From Actinacidiphila fildesensis (GTDB lineage: Bacteria > Actinomycetota > Actinomycetes > Streptomycetales > Streptomycetaceae): a DNA stretch of 64,000 bases. A program made the translations under genes and the position numbers. Every line of letters starts with the position of its first letter. The first letter of the stretch is position 1. The DNA lies in the NCBI RefSeq assembly GCF_042652185.1, contig NZ_JBHSIX010000025.1; one strand, 5' to 3'. The notes beneath the pieces were generated by a model. It saw nothing but the letters and a program-made list of their open reading frames with translations, was not told the DNA's origin and searched no databases. Below, in pieces: positions 14,967 to 24,933 of the stretch.

Positions 14967-15740
14967 TCAGGCAGGCTCCGGCCGTTCCGTCCCGGCGTCC
15001 CCGGCGGCATCGTCGACCTGGTCGGCGAGGTCGTCCACCCGGAGGCCGCCGTGCCGCGCGGCCGTCGGCGGGTGGGTCACATGGTGCACCAGAGCCGCCA
15101 GCGCGCCGCCGATCAGCGGCGCCACGATGAACAGCCACAGCTGCGACAGCGCGGCCCCGCCCGCGAACAGGGCGGGGCCGAGGCTGCGCGCCGGGTTCAC
15201 CGAGGTCCCGGTCAGCGGGATGCCGACCAGGTGGATCGCGGCCAGCACCAGGCCGATCGGCAGGCCGTCGAAGCCGAACACCGCCACCTTGTGCGTGACC
15301 GAGAGCACTACGAACACCAGCAGGAACGTCAGCACCACCTCGACGACGAACGCGCCGCCGATGTTGATGCCGACCGCGGACCGGCTGCCGTAGCCGTTGG
15401 TGCCGAACGCCCCGCTGGTCTTCAGCCCCGGCACCTGCTTGGCCACCAGGAAGAGCAGCGCGGCGCCCGCGATGCCGCCCAGCAGCTGGGCGATCCAGTA
15501 CTCGACGGCCGTCCTGACGCTGACGCGCCCGGCGACCAGCATGCCGAGGGTGACGGCCGGGTTCACATGGCAGCCGGAGATCGGGCCGAGCGCGTAGGCC
15601 AGCGCCAGCAGCGTGAAGCCGAAGGCGAGGGCGATGCCGAGGGTGCCGATGTACTCGCCCGCCAGCACCGCGGATCCGACGGCGAAGAAGACCAGCAGCA
15701 GCGTTCCCAGGAATTCACAGGTCACTGTCCGCTTGTCCAT
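14967..15740 (-). CDS. Aquaporin / MIP-family channel
   Basis: 257 residues with six membrane helices and both half-helices: CHVNPAVTL (first NPA box) and TSVNPARSL (second NPA box, with the selectivity-filter arginine). The residues and length fit the water-selective AqpZ group better than glycerol facilitators, which usually have an aspartate after the second box. Here NPARSLG follows the aquaporin pattern. The last 35 residues are hydrophilic (VDDLADQVDDAAGD). It is convergent with the DUF1844 gene; 31 bp separate them. Confidence 0.92.
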   Translation of the reverse strand: MDKRTVTCEFLGTLLLVFFAVGSAVLAGEYIGTLGIALAFGFTLLALAYALGPISGCHVNPAVTLGMLVAGRVSVRTAVEYWIAQLLGGIAGAALLFLVAKQVPGLKTSGAFGTNGYGSRSAVGINIGGAFVVEVVLTFLLVFVVLSVTHKVAVFGFDGLPIGLVLAAIHLVGIPLTGTSVNPARSLGPALFAGGAALSQLWLFIVAPLIGGALAALVHHVTHPPTAARHGGLRVDDLADQVDDAAGDAGTERPEPA

Positions 15741-15883
15741 GGGGCCTCCTGGCGTCGATTACTGCCCGTATGCGTGCGCTGTCGGTCTGCTCTCGCATTC
15801 TCGGCCCCAGGACCACATCGCACACTTCGGCAGACAGTGGGGGCCTACCGGATGTCACTTGGCCGTCGGCCTGACCGGTCCGC

Positions 15884-16618
15884 TCAACGCGTGAAGAGCG
15901 GCTCGCCCGACACCTCGGCATCCGGCCCCAGCAGCGCGAGGTCGAGCCCGCGGACCAGCCGGGACCGCAACACCTCGTCGGCCGACAGGGCGGTAGCGAT
16001 CCGCCGGGCCACCTCGGCCACGGCCGCGTCCGGGGCGAGGACCAGGCCGAGGGTGCCGTCCGAGGTGCCCGCCGGGGAGAGATACGCGCGCAGCACACCC
16101 GGTTCGGCGGCGACGGCCGCGCGTAGCGCGCCGAGCACCTCCGGATCACCGAGCGGATCCACGTGCTCGCGCCCCAGGGCGACGGCGCGCAGCGCCGGGC
16201 CGGTGAGGGCGTACGGGGCCGGGCCCGCCATGTCGATCAGCAGGGTGTCGGCCTTCTCGTGCGCGAGGGCCTGGAGCGCCTGGTGCAGCGGGACCGCGAC
16301 CGGCCGGGCGTCGGGGCGCCAGCGGGCGAGGGATTCCACCGAGGTGAAGGCGGGCAGCGCCCGCCGTCCGTCGGCGGCCTGGATCGTGGGCACCGCCATG
16401 TCGCTGGTCTTCTCACGGCGCAGGCCGTCAGGGCCGGTCTCCACCTCGCCCAGTACGGCCACCACGGGGACCAGCAGACGGGCGCCGGGCAGCGCGGCGA
16501 GTACACCGGGCTCGGCCCGGCTGTCGTCGGCGTAGGCGGCGAGTGCGGTGGCCAGCGCCGCGTCGGCCGAACCGTCGTCGTCGGCGAAGCCCGGGTCGGG
16601 GATATTCTTGAGTGACAC
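15884..16618 (-). CDS. SseB-family protein
   Basis: 244 residues. The central part LLVPVVAVLGEVETG, DMAVPTIQAADGRRALPAFTSVESLARW and LLIDMAGPAPYALTGPALRAVA matches the SseB N-terminal fold, and the C-terminal half (VLRAYLSPAGTSDGTLGLVLAPDA) matches the SseB C-terminal domain. SseB was named for a serine-sensitivity phenotype in E. coli; the biochemical role is unknown. Cytosolic, no signal peptide. GTG start at 16618. The 143-bp gap to the aquaporin start contains nothing I recognise. Confidence 0.82.
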   Translation of the reverse strand: MSLKNIPDPGFADDDGSADAALATALAAYADDSRAEPGVLAALPGARLLVPVVAVLGEVETGPDGLRREKTSDMAVPTIQAADGRRALPAFTSVESLARWRPDARPVAVPLHQALQALAHEKADTLLIDMAGPAPYALTGPALRAVALGREHVDPLGDPEVLGALRAAVAAEPGVLRAYLSPAGTSDGTLGLVLAPDAAVAEVARRIATALSADEVLRSRLVRGLDLALLGPDAEVSGEPLFTR

Positions 16619-16726
16619 GCTGGGCAGCGTATCGGGACCCGGTCGGCAGCCGTCGACGGGCTCGTACGGCCCGCTTTCTCACGGTTTGTTCATCCGTGTC
16701 TCAGCGTGCCCGCAGGTTCGATTCCA

Positions 16727-17671
16727 ATGCTGGTGGGAATGCGACCTCACAACCGGCACCGGACCCGTCATACCGGCCGCACCGTCATCATCGCGACCAT
16801 CGCGGCCGTCGTACTGGCGGGCGGCGGGGTGGTGGCGGGCGTCCGCGCGATGGCGCGGCCGCCGGCCCAGGCACACGTGCGGCCGGCCGCCTCCTCCGAC
16901 GCGGCGCAGCCGGCCGGGGAGGGTGGGGAGAGCGTGCAGACCGGGGCATCCGCGGCGGACCGCGACCAGGAGCTGAGCGACGCGCTCGGCACCATGGCCG
17001 ACGCGACCGACGCCGACTTCTCCGTCGCCGTGCTGGACACCGCGTCCGGCGCGCAGGCGGTGTACGGGGACGGGACGTACGACACGGCGAGCATCGTCAA
17101 GGTCGACATCCTCGCGGCGCTGCTGCTGGCGGCGCAGGACGCCGGGCGCGGTCTCACCGCCGGGGAGAAGGCGAACGCCACCGTCATGATCGAGCAGAGC
17201 GACAACGACGCGGCGACCGCGCTCTGGCACTCCGTCGGCCGCGCGGACGGTCTCGCCGAGGCCAACGAACGCCTCGGGCTGACCGGGACCGAGGGCGGCG
17301 ACGGCGACCTGTGGGGGCTCACCAGGACCACGGCCGCCGACCAACTGCGGCTGCTGCAGGCCGTGTTCGGTGACGACTCACCGCTGGAGGCCGCCTCGCG
17401 AACGTATCTGCAGGAGCTGATGGGGCGGATATCCGACGGCCAGGACTGGGGCGTCACGGCCGCGGCGGTGCCGGCCTCCGACACCGCGCTCAAGAACGGC
17501 TGGCTGCAGCGCAGCACGACCGGGCTGTGGGACATCAACAGCATCGGCCAGGTCGCCACGGACCGGAGCACCTATCTCGTCGCGGTCCTGAGCAGTGGGA
17601 ACACCACTCAGGCCGCGGGGATCGCGCTGGCCGAGGACGTCGCGCAGGCGGCGGTCGGGGCGTTCGAGTAG
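16727..17671 (+). CDS. Membrane-anchored class A beta-lactamase-fold serine hydrolase
   Basis: About 314 residues. An N-terminal signal anchor (TVIIATIAAVVLAGGGVVAGV) follows an arginine/histidine-rich cytoplasmic end. After a 40-residue low-complexity linker comes the catalytic fold: the SxxK motif TASIVKVD (nucleophile about residue 122), the SDN motif at about 158-160 in IEQSDNDAATALWHS, and KNG in place of the usual KTG in TALKNGWLQ. The core has a single domain and resembles peptidoglycan-related or orphan serine hydrolases rather than a resistance enzyme. The start is uncertain: ATG at 16727 or at 16739. Confidence 0.82.
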   Translation: MLVGMRPHNRHRTRHTGRTVIIATIAAVVLAGGGVVAGVRAMARPPAQAHVRPAASSDAAQPAGEGGESVQTGASAADRDQELSDALGTMADATDADFSVAVLDTASGAQAVYGDGTYDTASIVKVDILAALLLAAQDAGRGLTAGEKANATVMIEQSDNDAATALWHSVGRADGLAEANERLGLTGTEGGDGDLWGLTRTTAADQLRLLQAVFGDDSPLEAASRTYLQELMGRISDGQDWGVTAAAVPASDTALKNGWLQRSTTGLWDINSIGQVATDRSTYLVAVLSSGNTTQAAGIALAEDVAQAAVGAFE

Positions 17672-17685
17672 GGATCGTCAGGTGT

Positions 17686-18903
17686 TCAGGTAGGGATTCC
17701 GTGCGTCGCCCGGCGTCGTGACCGGCCGAGGCGGGGGCGGAACCAGAGCAGCGCCGCCGCGCCGACCAGGACCCCGCCCAGCAGTGCGCAGGCGACCGCC
17801 ACCCCGTCGCCGAGTCCGCCGCCGTCCGCGGCCGGCGAGAGCGTGATCGTCGGGCCGGCGCCGAAGTACCGCCGCGCCGAGGGTGCCGGGGTCGGCGCCT
17901 CGCCCGGGGGTTCGAGCTTCGCCGCCGCCTTGAGCGCCGCGGCCGGGTCCATCAGACCGGTGCCGACCGCGTCGCTGCGGCCGCCGGCCGGCCGCTCACG
18001 GGTGGTGCTCTCCAGGAGCTGCTTGATCTGCGCGGGGCCCAGCTTCGGGTAGGCGGAGCGGATCAGGGCCACCGCGCCGGAGACGTACGCCGAGGCGGGG
18101 CTGGTCCCCCACCCCTCGTAGTACTTGCGGTTGGGGTCGGCCAGGATGACGTCGACACCGGGCGCCGAGACGGAGGCGTACCAGCGCCGGGTGGAGAACG
18201 AGGCGTGCGCGCCGACCCGGTCCACGGCCGCGACCGCGATCACCCCCGGGTAGGCGGCCGGGTACGAGGCGCGGTCCGCCTGCTCACCGCCGTTGCCCGC
18301 CGACGCGACGACGACCACGCCCTTGCCGAGGGCGTACTGGATCGCGTTGTCGTAGTCCGCGGTGGGCGCGGCGGTCGCGCTGTCGTCGCCGAGCGACAGG
18401 TTGATGACGCCGGCTCCGTGGTCGGTGGCCCAGCGGATCCCGTCCGGAACGGCCTTTCCCCTGCTCGCGCGGGCTTCGTCGCGCCGGGGGTCCTTCTCCT
18501 CCAGGATCACCCGGACCGGCAGGATCTTGGCCCGTGGCGCGATGCCGAGGACGCCCTGCGAGTACCCCGGGCCGTGGCCGTGGCCGGCGATGATGGCGGC
18601 CATGCCGGTGCCGTGCTTGGCCCACGTGCTGTCGCCCGGACCGGATCCGAAGCCGATGAGGTCGTTGCCGGGCAGTACCTGTCCCGCCAGGTCGGGGTGG
18701 GTGCCGTCGACACCGGTGTCCAGTACGGCGACGGTGACGCCGGCGCCCTGGGTCGTGCGCCAGGCGTCGTGCGCGTGCAGGGCGTCCAGCGTCCATTCTG
18801 CGTCGCGGACCGAGTCGGCGCGGGCGGACGCGGCCGGCAGCACGGCGAGCAGGGCTCCCAGCAGAGCGGCGGCGGTACGCCCGAGGGCGGCTGATCTTCT
18901 CAC
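17686..18903 (-). CDS. Mycosin-like subtilase (type VII secretion-associated protease family)
   Basis: 405 residues. Signal peptide (AALLGALLAVLPAASARA), then an S8 peptidase with catalytic Asp62 in VAVLDTGVDGTHPD, His97 in KHGTGMAAIIAG and Ser268 in WGTSPASAYVSG, and the oxyanion Asn204 in SAGNGG. Near the C-terminus are a proline/alanine linker, a single membrane helix (VAVACALLGGVLVGAAALLWF) and a basic tail. This matches mycosins, which face the outside of the membrane. The GTG at 18903 overlaps the stop of the upstream proline-rich gene as GTGA, so the two are coupled. No ESX core gene is in this window. Confidence 0.9.
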   Translation of the reverse strand: MRRSAALGRTAAALLGALLAVLPAASARADSVRDAEWTLDALHAHDAWRTTQGAGVTVAVLDTGVDGTHPDLAGQVLPGNDLIGFGSGPGDSTWAKHGTGMAAIIAGHGHGPGYSQGVLGIAPRAKILPVRVILEEKDPRRDEARASRGKAVPDGIRWATDHGAGVINLSLGDDSATAAPTADYDNAIQYALGKGVVVVASAGNGGEQADRASYPAAYPGVIAVAAVDRVGAHASFSTRRWYASVSAPGVDVILADPNRKYYEGWGTSPASAYVSGAVALIRSAYPKLGPAQIKQLLESTTRERPAGGRSDAVGTGLMDPAAALKAAAKLEPPGEAPTPAPSARRYFGAGPTITLSPAADGGGLGDGVAVACALLGGVLVGAAALLWFRPRLGRSRRRATHGIPT

Positions 18904-20027
18904 GATGCTCCCTGGGAGGACGCGGGGTCGGTCGTGACGGCCTTGCGCAGCCGGGCGTCGAGGTCGGCGGCGAGGACGAGGACGTCGGTGCCGAGGCCGG
19001 CCTGCGCCGGGGCGGAGGTGGCGCCCGGCGCGGTGGCCGCGGCGGCCGGTTGTGGTTCGGGCACCGGACGGCCGTCCGCGAAGCCGCTCACCGCGTAGAC
19101 CACGACGGGGAGGGTGGCGGAGACGCTCACCGTCCAGCTGGCCCGCTGCGCGTCGCTGAAGGAGGCCGCCGCGGTGCCGGGGAACGCGACCGGATGAGGC
19201 ATCAGATCCAGCCGGGAGCCGAGGTGTTCGCTGTTCCAGCGGTGGTTCAGCGCGCTCATGCCGGCAGCGTCGCCGCCGGTGACGAGCAGGCCCACGGTGG
19301 TGACGCGGCTGGACGTGGCGTCGACGTAGGTGGCGCGCAGCACCTGCACGCAGCCCACCGGGGCCAGCACCTTCGCCAGCAGCGGGTCGAAGGCGCCCGC
19401 GCAGCCGGCGGCCGGGGCGACCCCGATCCGCGTGTAGGTGCGGTCGGCGCCACCGGGTCCCGCGCCCGGCCGGCTGACGACGGGCGGCAGGAGCGTGTCG
19501 ACCGGCACGCTGTGCCACAGGTCGCCGGCGCGGGCGTAGGCGCCTTGGGTGGTCCCGACCGCCGCCGGGTCGTGGTTGATCAGGGCGCCGGTGGCGGCGC
19601 CCGTGAACAGGCCGAGGCCCAGGACGAGGCAGAGCGCCGACGCGGTCCGGCCGGCGGCCGTACGGGGACGGCGGGCGGGCGGCGCGGGCACCGCGAACGG
19701 CTCGGGTACGGCGGGTGGTTCGGGTTCCGAGCGCGTCCATGCCTGTTGCTGCGGTGCCTGCTGCGGCGGAGTGCCGGGGCGCGGTGGTTCCGGGTGCCGC
19801 GCCAGGAACGGTGACGCGGCGGCCGGTGGTGCGGCGGGCGGCCGCGGCACGGTCGGCGGTGCGGGCGTCCACTCCGCCGGCCGCTCCTGGGGGCTGCGCG
19901 CGGCGATCGGCTCACGGGCCGCCGGGCGGTGCACGGGCCGCGGCGGGGTTGTCGGGTAGAGCGCGGGGAAGGCGGGCGGCTGCGGAGGGGACGGCTGCCC
20001 CGCTCCGTTCTCGACCCCGGTGCTCAC
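18900..20027 (-). CDS. Proline-rich single-pass membrane protein coupled to the mycosin
   Basis: 375 residues. The first 120 are about a third proline with alanine, glutamate and arginine (intracellular, disordered). A membrane helix follows (ASALCLVLGLGLFTGAATGAL, about residues 128-149). The outer 225 residues form a globular region with two cysteines at APAAGCAGAF and LAPVGCVQVLRATYVD that could form a disulphide. I do not recognise a named family. Tight coupling to the mycosin gene suggests a partner or substrate of that protease at the cell surface. Confidence 0.7.
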   Translation of the reverse strand: MSTGVENGAGQPSPPQPPAFPALYPTTPPRPVHRPAAREPIAARSPQERPAEWTPAPPTVPRPPAAPPAAASPFLARHPEPPRPGTPPQQAPQQQAWTRSEPEPPAVPEPFAVPAPPARRPRTAAGRTASALCLVLGLGLFTGAATGALINHDPAAVGTTQGAYARAGDLWHSVPVDTLLPPVVSRPGAGPGGADRTYTRIGVAPAAGCAGAFDPLLAKVLAPVGCVQVLRATYVDATSSRVTTVGLLVTGGDAAGMSALNHRWNSEHLGSRLDLMPHPVAFPGTAAASFSDAQRASWTVSVSATLPVVVYAVSGFADGRPVPEPQPAAAATAPGATSAPAQAGLGTDVLVLAADLDARLRKAVTTDPASSQGAS

Positions 20028-20086
20028 CCGTGCCCCCTCGCAATGTGCCTACGTGGTCCGGACCGTGTCTGCCGAATCTCCCCCAG

Positions 20087-20161
20087 CTACCGCTGGGAGG
20101 TGCCCCCACAACTACCGCTGGGAGGTGCCCCAACGGCTGCCGCTGGGAGGTGCCCCAGCCC
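20087..20161. repeat. Three tandem copies of a 25-bp unit
   Basis: The 20-base core CTACCGCTGGGAGGTGCCCC begins at 20087 and again at 20112. A third copy at 20137 has one change (CTGCCG). The period is exactly 25 bp. The unit is itself partly self-complementary (CAGCGGTAG / CTACCGCTG overlaps), so each copy could form a small stem. It lies upstream of the proline-rich gene, within its probable promoter or leader region. Short G/C-rich repeats of this kind are scattered in Streptomyces intergenic DNA. Confidence 0.75.
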
Positions 20162-20440
20162 GGGGCAGGTCCTGCCCTCCGGGCGGACGCCGCTATTCGT
20201 CAGAAACGGTCTGGCGCCACTCTACGGGCTCCGGCGATGCCGTGGATCGGGAGCGGCGCAGGTCGCGGGGGGTACTGCGGGACGGGTGCCGCGGCGGGTA
20301 CCGCCAGACCCGGCGGTACCGGGATGATCCGCCCCGGAAGTGCCGTGGAAGTGCCTCCCGCCCGGCCGTGCGCAGCCCGGGACCTGCCCGTGACCCGCGA
20401 CCCCTACCGTTCGGTAGTCACCGTCTGGCAAGCTGCGCGC

Positions 20441-21643
20441 ATGTCTGATCCCGCAGCCGACCGCGTCCGGTACGACCGGGCCACCGCCCATCTCGATGCC
20501 CCGGTCGCCATCGTCGACCTGGAGGCGTTCGACGCCAACGCCGCCGATCTGACCCGCCGGGCCGGCGGGAAGCCGATCCGGGTGGCGTCCAAGTCGGTGC
20601 GGTGCCGGGCGCTGCTGGAACGGGTGCTGGCCCGTGACGGGTTCGCGGGCATCATGTCGTTCACCCTGGACGAGTCGCTGTGGCTGGCGCGGGCCGGCTT
20701 CGAGGACGTGCTGCTGGCGTACCCGTCCGCCGACCGCGACGGCTTCGCGGAGCTGGCCGGGGATCCGAAACTGGCCGCCGCCGTGACGGTGATGGTCGAC
20801 GACATCTCCCAGCTGGACCTGATCGACGCGGCCCGCCACGGCGGCTCGGAGCGGATCAGGGTCTGTCTGGAACTCGACACGTCCCTGCGGATGCTGGGCG
20901 GCCGGGTACGGATCGGCGCGCTGCGCTCCCCGCTGCGGGAGCCCGAGCAACTGGCCGAGCTGGCACGGGCGATCGCCCGCCGGCCCGGCTTCCGGCTCGC
21001 CGGGATCATGGCGTACGAGGGCCATGTGGCCGGGGTCGGCGACGCGGTGGCGGGCCGGCCGCTGCGCTCGCGCGCGATCCGGCTGATGCAGGCCGCCGCG
21101 CGCAAGGAACTGGCGGTCCGGCGGGCCGAGGTGGTGCGGGCGGTGCGCGCCGTCGCTCCCGAGCTGGAGTTCGTCAACGGTGGCGGGACCGGCAGTGTGC
21201 AGCACACGGCGGCGGAGGACGCGGTCACCGAGATCGCGGCCGGCTCCGGGCTGTTCGTGCCGCGGCTCTTCGACAACTACACGTCGTTCCGGGGGCGTCC
21301 GGCGGCGCTGTTCGCACAGCCGGTGGTGCGCCGTCCCGGGGTGGGCATCGTGACCGTGCTGGGCGGCGGCTATCCGGCGTCGGGCGCCGCGGGCGCCGAC
21401 CGGCTGCCCGTGCCGTACCTTCCGCAGGGGCTGCGCTACGACCCGCAGGAGGGTCCCGGCGAGGTGCAGACGCCGCTGCTCGGATCCCCCGCGGACGATC
21501 TGCTGATCGGCGACAAGGTGTGGTTCCGGCATGCCAAGGCCGGGGAGCTGTGCGAGCGTTTCGCCGAGCTGCAGCTCGTGGAGGGCGACCGGGTCACCGC
21601 GACGGTGCCGACCTACCGGGGCGAGGGCAAGACGTTCCTGTGA
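20441..21643 (+). CDS. PLP-dependent amino acid deaminase/aldolase (alanine racemase fold)
   Basis: 400 residues with the fold type III TIM barrel of the D-threonine aldolase/alanine racemase group: the first strand APVAIVDLEAFDANAADL, the PLP lysine in KPIRVASKSVRC (about residue 46), and the phosphate-binding and substrate segments MAYEGHVAGVG, ELEFVNGGGTGSV and VLGGGYPASG. The C-terminal beta domain ends in DKVWFRHAKAGELCERF, where family members have a metal-binding His/Cys pair. The substrate is not evident. ATG at 20441. A possible terminator at 21663 lies before the convergent DUF2510 gene. Confidence 0.85.
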   Translation: MSDPAADRVRYDRATAHLDAPVAIVDLEAFDANAADLTRRAGGKPIRVASKSVRCRALLERVLARDGFAGIMSFTLDESLWLARAGFEDVLLAYPSADRDGFAELAGDPKLAAAVTVMVDDISQLDLIDAARHGGSERIRVCLELDTSLRMLGGRVRIGALRSPLREPEQLAELARAIARRPGFRLAGIMAYEGHVAGVGDAVAGRPLRSRAIRLMQAAARKELAVRRAEVVRAVRAVAPELEFVNGGGTGSVQHTAAEDAVTEIAAGSGLFVPRLFDNYTSFRGRPAALFAQPVVRRPGVGIVTVLGGGYPASGAAGADRLPVPYLPQGLRYDPQEGPGEVQTPLLGSPADDLLIGDKVWFRHAKAGELCERFAELQLVEGDRVTATVPTYRGEGKTFL

Positions 21644-21662
21644 GCGCCCCGGCTCCGCCCGC

Positions 21663-21693
21663 CCCGCCGGCACCGTTTCCGGCGGCCGGCGGG
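21663..21693. terminator. Hairpin between convergent genes
   Basis: CCCGCCGGC (21663-21671) pairs with GCCGGCGGG (21685-21693) across a 13-base loop. It lies 20 bp after the PLP enzyme stop and just beyond the DUF2510 gene end on the other strand. Confidence 0.45.
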
Positions 21694-21700
21694 CGCGCGG

Positions 21701-22642
<942 letters not shown>

Positions 22643-22795
22643 CCTAAGGCCACAGCATGAGAATCCCGTAAGTACGGCGGTTACAGGCAGGTCACATGAC
22701 CGGCAGGGCGGTGTGCCGGGCGGTGCCGCCCGCCCGGCACCCGTCCGCCGCAGGTCCCGCCGCTCGTCCTGTCGTGTATCCCGCCGTAGGTCCCG

Positions 22796-23740
22796 TCACG
22801 CCGGCCGGCGGGTGAGCGACAGCAGGTCGCGGGCGGGTCCCGTCGGGCGGTGGCCGGTGGGCCAGACGGCGCGCAGGACGCGTTCCAGCGCGATGCCCTC
22901 CACCGGGACCTCGACGAGCCGGCGGGCGGCCAGCTCGTCGGCCACCGCCAGTTCGCTGAGCACCGCCGGACCCGCGCCGCTCAGCGTGGCCCCCTTGAGC
23001 GCGGTGGTCGAGGCGAGTTCGAGCAGCGGTACGGCGAGGCCGCCGTGTCCGGCGAGGGCGGCGTCCAGCACCTGGCGGGTGCCGGAGCCCTGCTCGCGCA
23101 GGATGAAGGCGGTGGCGGAGAGCTCGGCCGCGGACAGCGGCTTGCGCCGCCGCGCCCAGCGGTGCGACGGCGCCACCACGACGACCAGCCGGTCGTGCGC
23201 GATGACCGCCGCGTCCAGACCGCCCGGCACATCCGTCCCCTCGACGAATCCGAGGTCGGCGCCGCCGCTGATGACACGTTCCGCGACGTCCGCCGAGTTC
23301 CCGGCGAACAGCGACACGGCGGTGTCGGGGTGCCGGCCGTGCAGCACGATCAGCCACCCCGGCAGCAGATATTCGGCGATGGTCATGCTCGCCGCGACCC
23401 GCAGCCGGGAGTCACGGCGGGTGCGCAGCGCCCGCGCTCCGGCGTCGAACGCCTCCGCCGCCTCCACGACCCGCCGCGCCCACTCGGTGACCAGCGCGCC
23501 CGCGTCGGTGAGGGTGGAGCCGGTGGGCGAGCGGTTCACCAGCGCGACGCCCAGCTGCCGTTCCACGGCCCGCACCCGGCTGCTCGCGGCCGGCTGGCTG
23601 ATGCCCAGCTCGCGGGCGGCCCGGCCGAGGCTGCCGAGCCGGGCGACGGCGAGCAGCAGCTCCATCGCGCCGAGGTCGGGCACCCGGTGGCCCAGGCCCG
23701 CCCGGGGGACGCGGTCACCGGTGTCACTGTCTGAACTCAT
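22796..23740 (-). CDS. LysR-family transcriptional regulator
   Basis: 314 residues. The winged HTH is at about residues 24-82: MELLLAVARLGSLGRAARE, then LGISQPAASSRVRAVERQLG, then VALVNRSPTGSTLTDAGALV. The C-terminal effector domain is a two-lobed periplasmic-binding fold beginning LRVAASMTIAEYLLPGWL, in the style of CysB/CbbR relatives. It is divergent from a TDT-family membrane transporter, the classical LysR arrangement, so that transporter is the likely target. Inverted repeats overlap its start codon (23739-23762), which would allow autoregulation. The effector is unknown. Confidence 0.92.
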   Translation of the reverse strand: MSSDSDTGDRVPRAGLGHRVPDLGAMELLLAVARLGSLGRAARELGISQPAASSRVRAVERQLGVALVNRSPTGSTLTDAGALVTEWARRVVEAAEAFDAGARALRTRRDSRLRVAASMTIAEYLLPGWLIVLHGRHPDTAVSLFAGNSADVAERVISGGADLGFVEGTDVPGGLDAAVIAHDRLVVVVAPSHRWARRRKPLSAAELSATAFILREQGSGTRQVLDAALAGHGGLAVPLLELASTTALKGATLSGAGPAVLSELAVADELAARRLVEVPVEGIALERVLRAVWPTGHRPTGPARDLLSLTRRPA

Positions 23741-23762
23741 AAGCCCAGGTTATGCCCCCATA
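23739..23762. promoter_or_regulatory. Candidate LysR binding region
   Basis: ATAA-GCCCAGG-TTAT (23739-23753) fits the LysR T-N11-A pattern with symmetrical arms. It abuts a second repeat, TATG-CCCC-CATA (23751-23762). Together they start at the LysR ATG and extend towards the transporter start at 23812. Confidence 0.45.
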
Positions 23763-23811
23763 GACCTGCGCCGCCTTCCGGCCGGGCCGCCGGGCGGGGA
23801 ACGTGGACAGC

Positions 23812-24933
23812 ATGGCAACCACCCTCGCCCCTGTACGGGCCCGCGCTCTCCACGATCTGGAGATCCGCTCCGGCGCCCTGCGTCACCTCGGTCCCAACTG
23901 GTACGCCACCGTGATGGGCACCGCCATCGTCGCCACCGCGGGCGCCGCCCTGCCGGTGCGCGTCCCCGGTCTGCACACCGCCTGCACCGTCGTCTGGGCG
24001 CTCTCCGCCGGACTGCTGGCCACGCTGCTCACCGCCCGTGCCGCGCACTGGCTCCGCCACGGCGACCAGGCCCGCCGGCATCTGCTGGACCCGGCCGTCG
24101 CCCCGTTCTACGGCTGTCTGCCGATGGCGCTGCTCGCGGTCGGGGGCGGCACTTTGAGCCTGGGCTCCCCCGTGATCGGGCGGACCGCCGCGGTCGCCGC
24201 GGACTCCGTGCTCTGGACGGCGGGCACCGTCAGCGGGCTGCTGATCGCGGCGACGGTCCCGTATCTGATGATCACCCGGCACCGCGTCGAGCCGGGCAGT
24301 GCCTCTCCCGTCTGGCTGTTGCCGGTGGTGGCGCCGATGGTGTCGGCCGCGCTCGGCCCGGCGCTGATCGCGCATCTGCCCGCCGGCCAGTGGCAGGAGG
24401 CGATGCTGCTGGGCTGCTACGCGATGTTCGGGCTGAGCCTGCTGGGCACCCTGGTGATGCTGCCGCTGATCTGGGGCCGGCTCGTGCAGCACGGGCCGCT
24501 GCCGCTCGCGCTGACCCCGACGCTCTTCCTGGTCCTCGGCCCGCTCGGCCAGTCCACGACGGCCGTCAACCAGCTCGCCGACGCCGCACCGGGCGTCGTC
24601 CAGGCACCGTACGCGGCGGCCATGAGCGGGTTCGCCGTGCTGTACGGGGTGCCGGTGATGGGCTTCGCCCTGCTCTGGCTGGCGCTGGCCGCGGCGCTGG
24701 TGGTGCGGGCGGCACGCCGCGGGATGCCGTTCGCGATGACGTGGTGGGCCTTCACCTTCCCCGTCGGCACCTGTGTCACGGGCGCCGCGGGCCTGGCCCG
24801 GCACACCGGCCTCGACGCCTTCGCGTGGCTCGCGGCCGCGCTGTACGTCGTCCTCGTGGCGGCCTGGGCGGTCGCCGGTACGCGGACGGTGCGCGGGCTG
24901 CTCAGCGGATCGCTGCTCGCAGTGCCGCGCTGA
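23812..24933 (+). CDS. TDT-family (TehA/Mae1/SLAC1-like) membrane transporter
   Basis: About 373 residues with ten hydrophobic segments. Near the N-terminus, LRHLGPNWYATVMGTAIVA is the signature first helix of the TDT family, whose members move C4-dicarboxylates, sulphite, tellurite or chloride. Others include YGCLPMALLAVGGGTLSLG and AFTFPVGTCVTGAAGLA, which line the pore in SLAC1-like proteins. Substrate not inferable. The start is ATG 23812 (GTG 23803 possible). It is regulated probably by the divergent LysR. Its last 32 bp overlap the convergent gene ending at 24902. Confidence 0.85.
   Translation: MATTLAPVRARALHDLEIRSGALRHLGPNWYATVMGTAIVATAGAALPVRVPGLHTACTVVWALSAGLLATLLTARAAHWLRHGDQARRHLLDPAVAPFYGCLPMALLAVGGGTLSLGSPVIGRTAAVAADSVLWTAGTVSGLLIAATVPYLMITRHRVEPGSASPVWLLPVVAPMVSAALGPALIAHLPAGQWQEAMLLGCYAMFGLSLLGTLVMLPLIWGRLVQHGPLPLALTPTLFLVLGPLGQSTTAVNQLADAAPGVVQAPYAAAMSGFAVLYGVPVMGFALLWLALAAALVVRAARRGMPFAMTWWAFTFPVGTCVTGAAGLARHTGLDAFAWLAAALYVVLVAAWAVAGTRTVRGLLSGSLLAVPR

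Noticed and set aside
20087..20161. Three tandem repeats considered as a CRISPR array
   Set aside because: There are no unique spacers: the 25-bp period is almost entirely repeat, and no cas gene is near.
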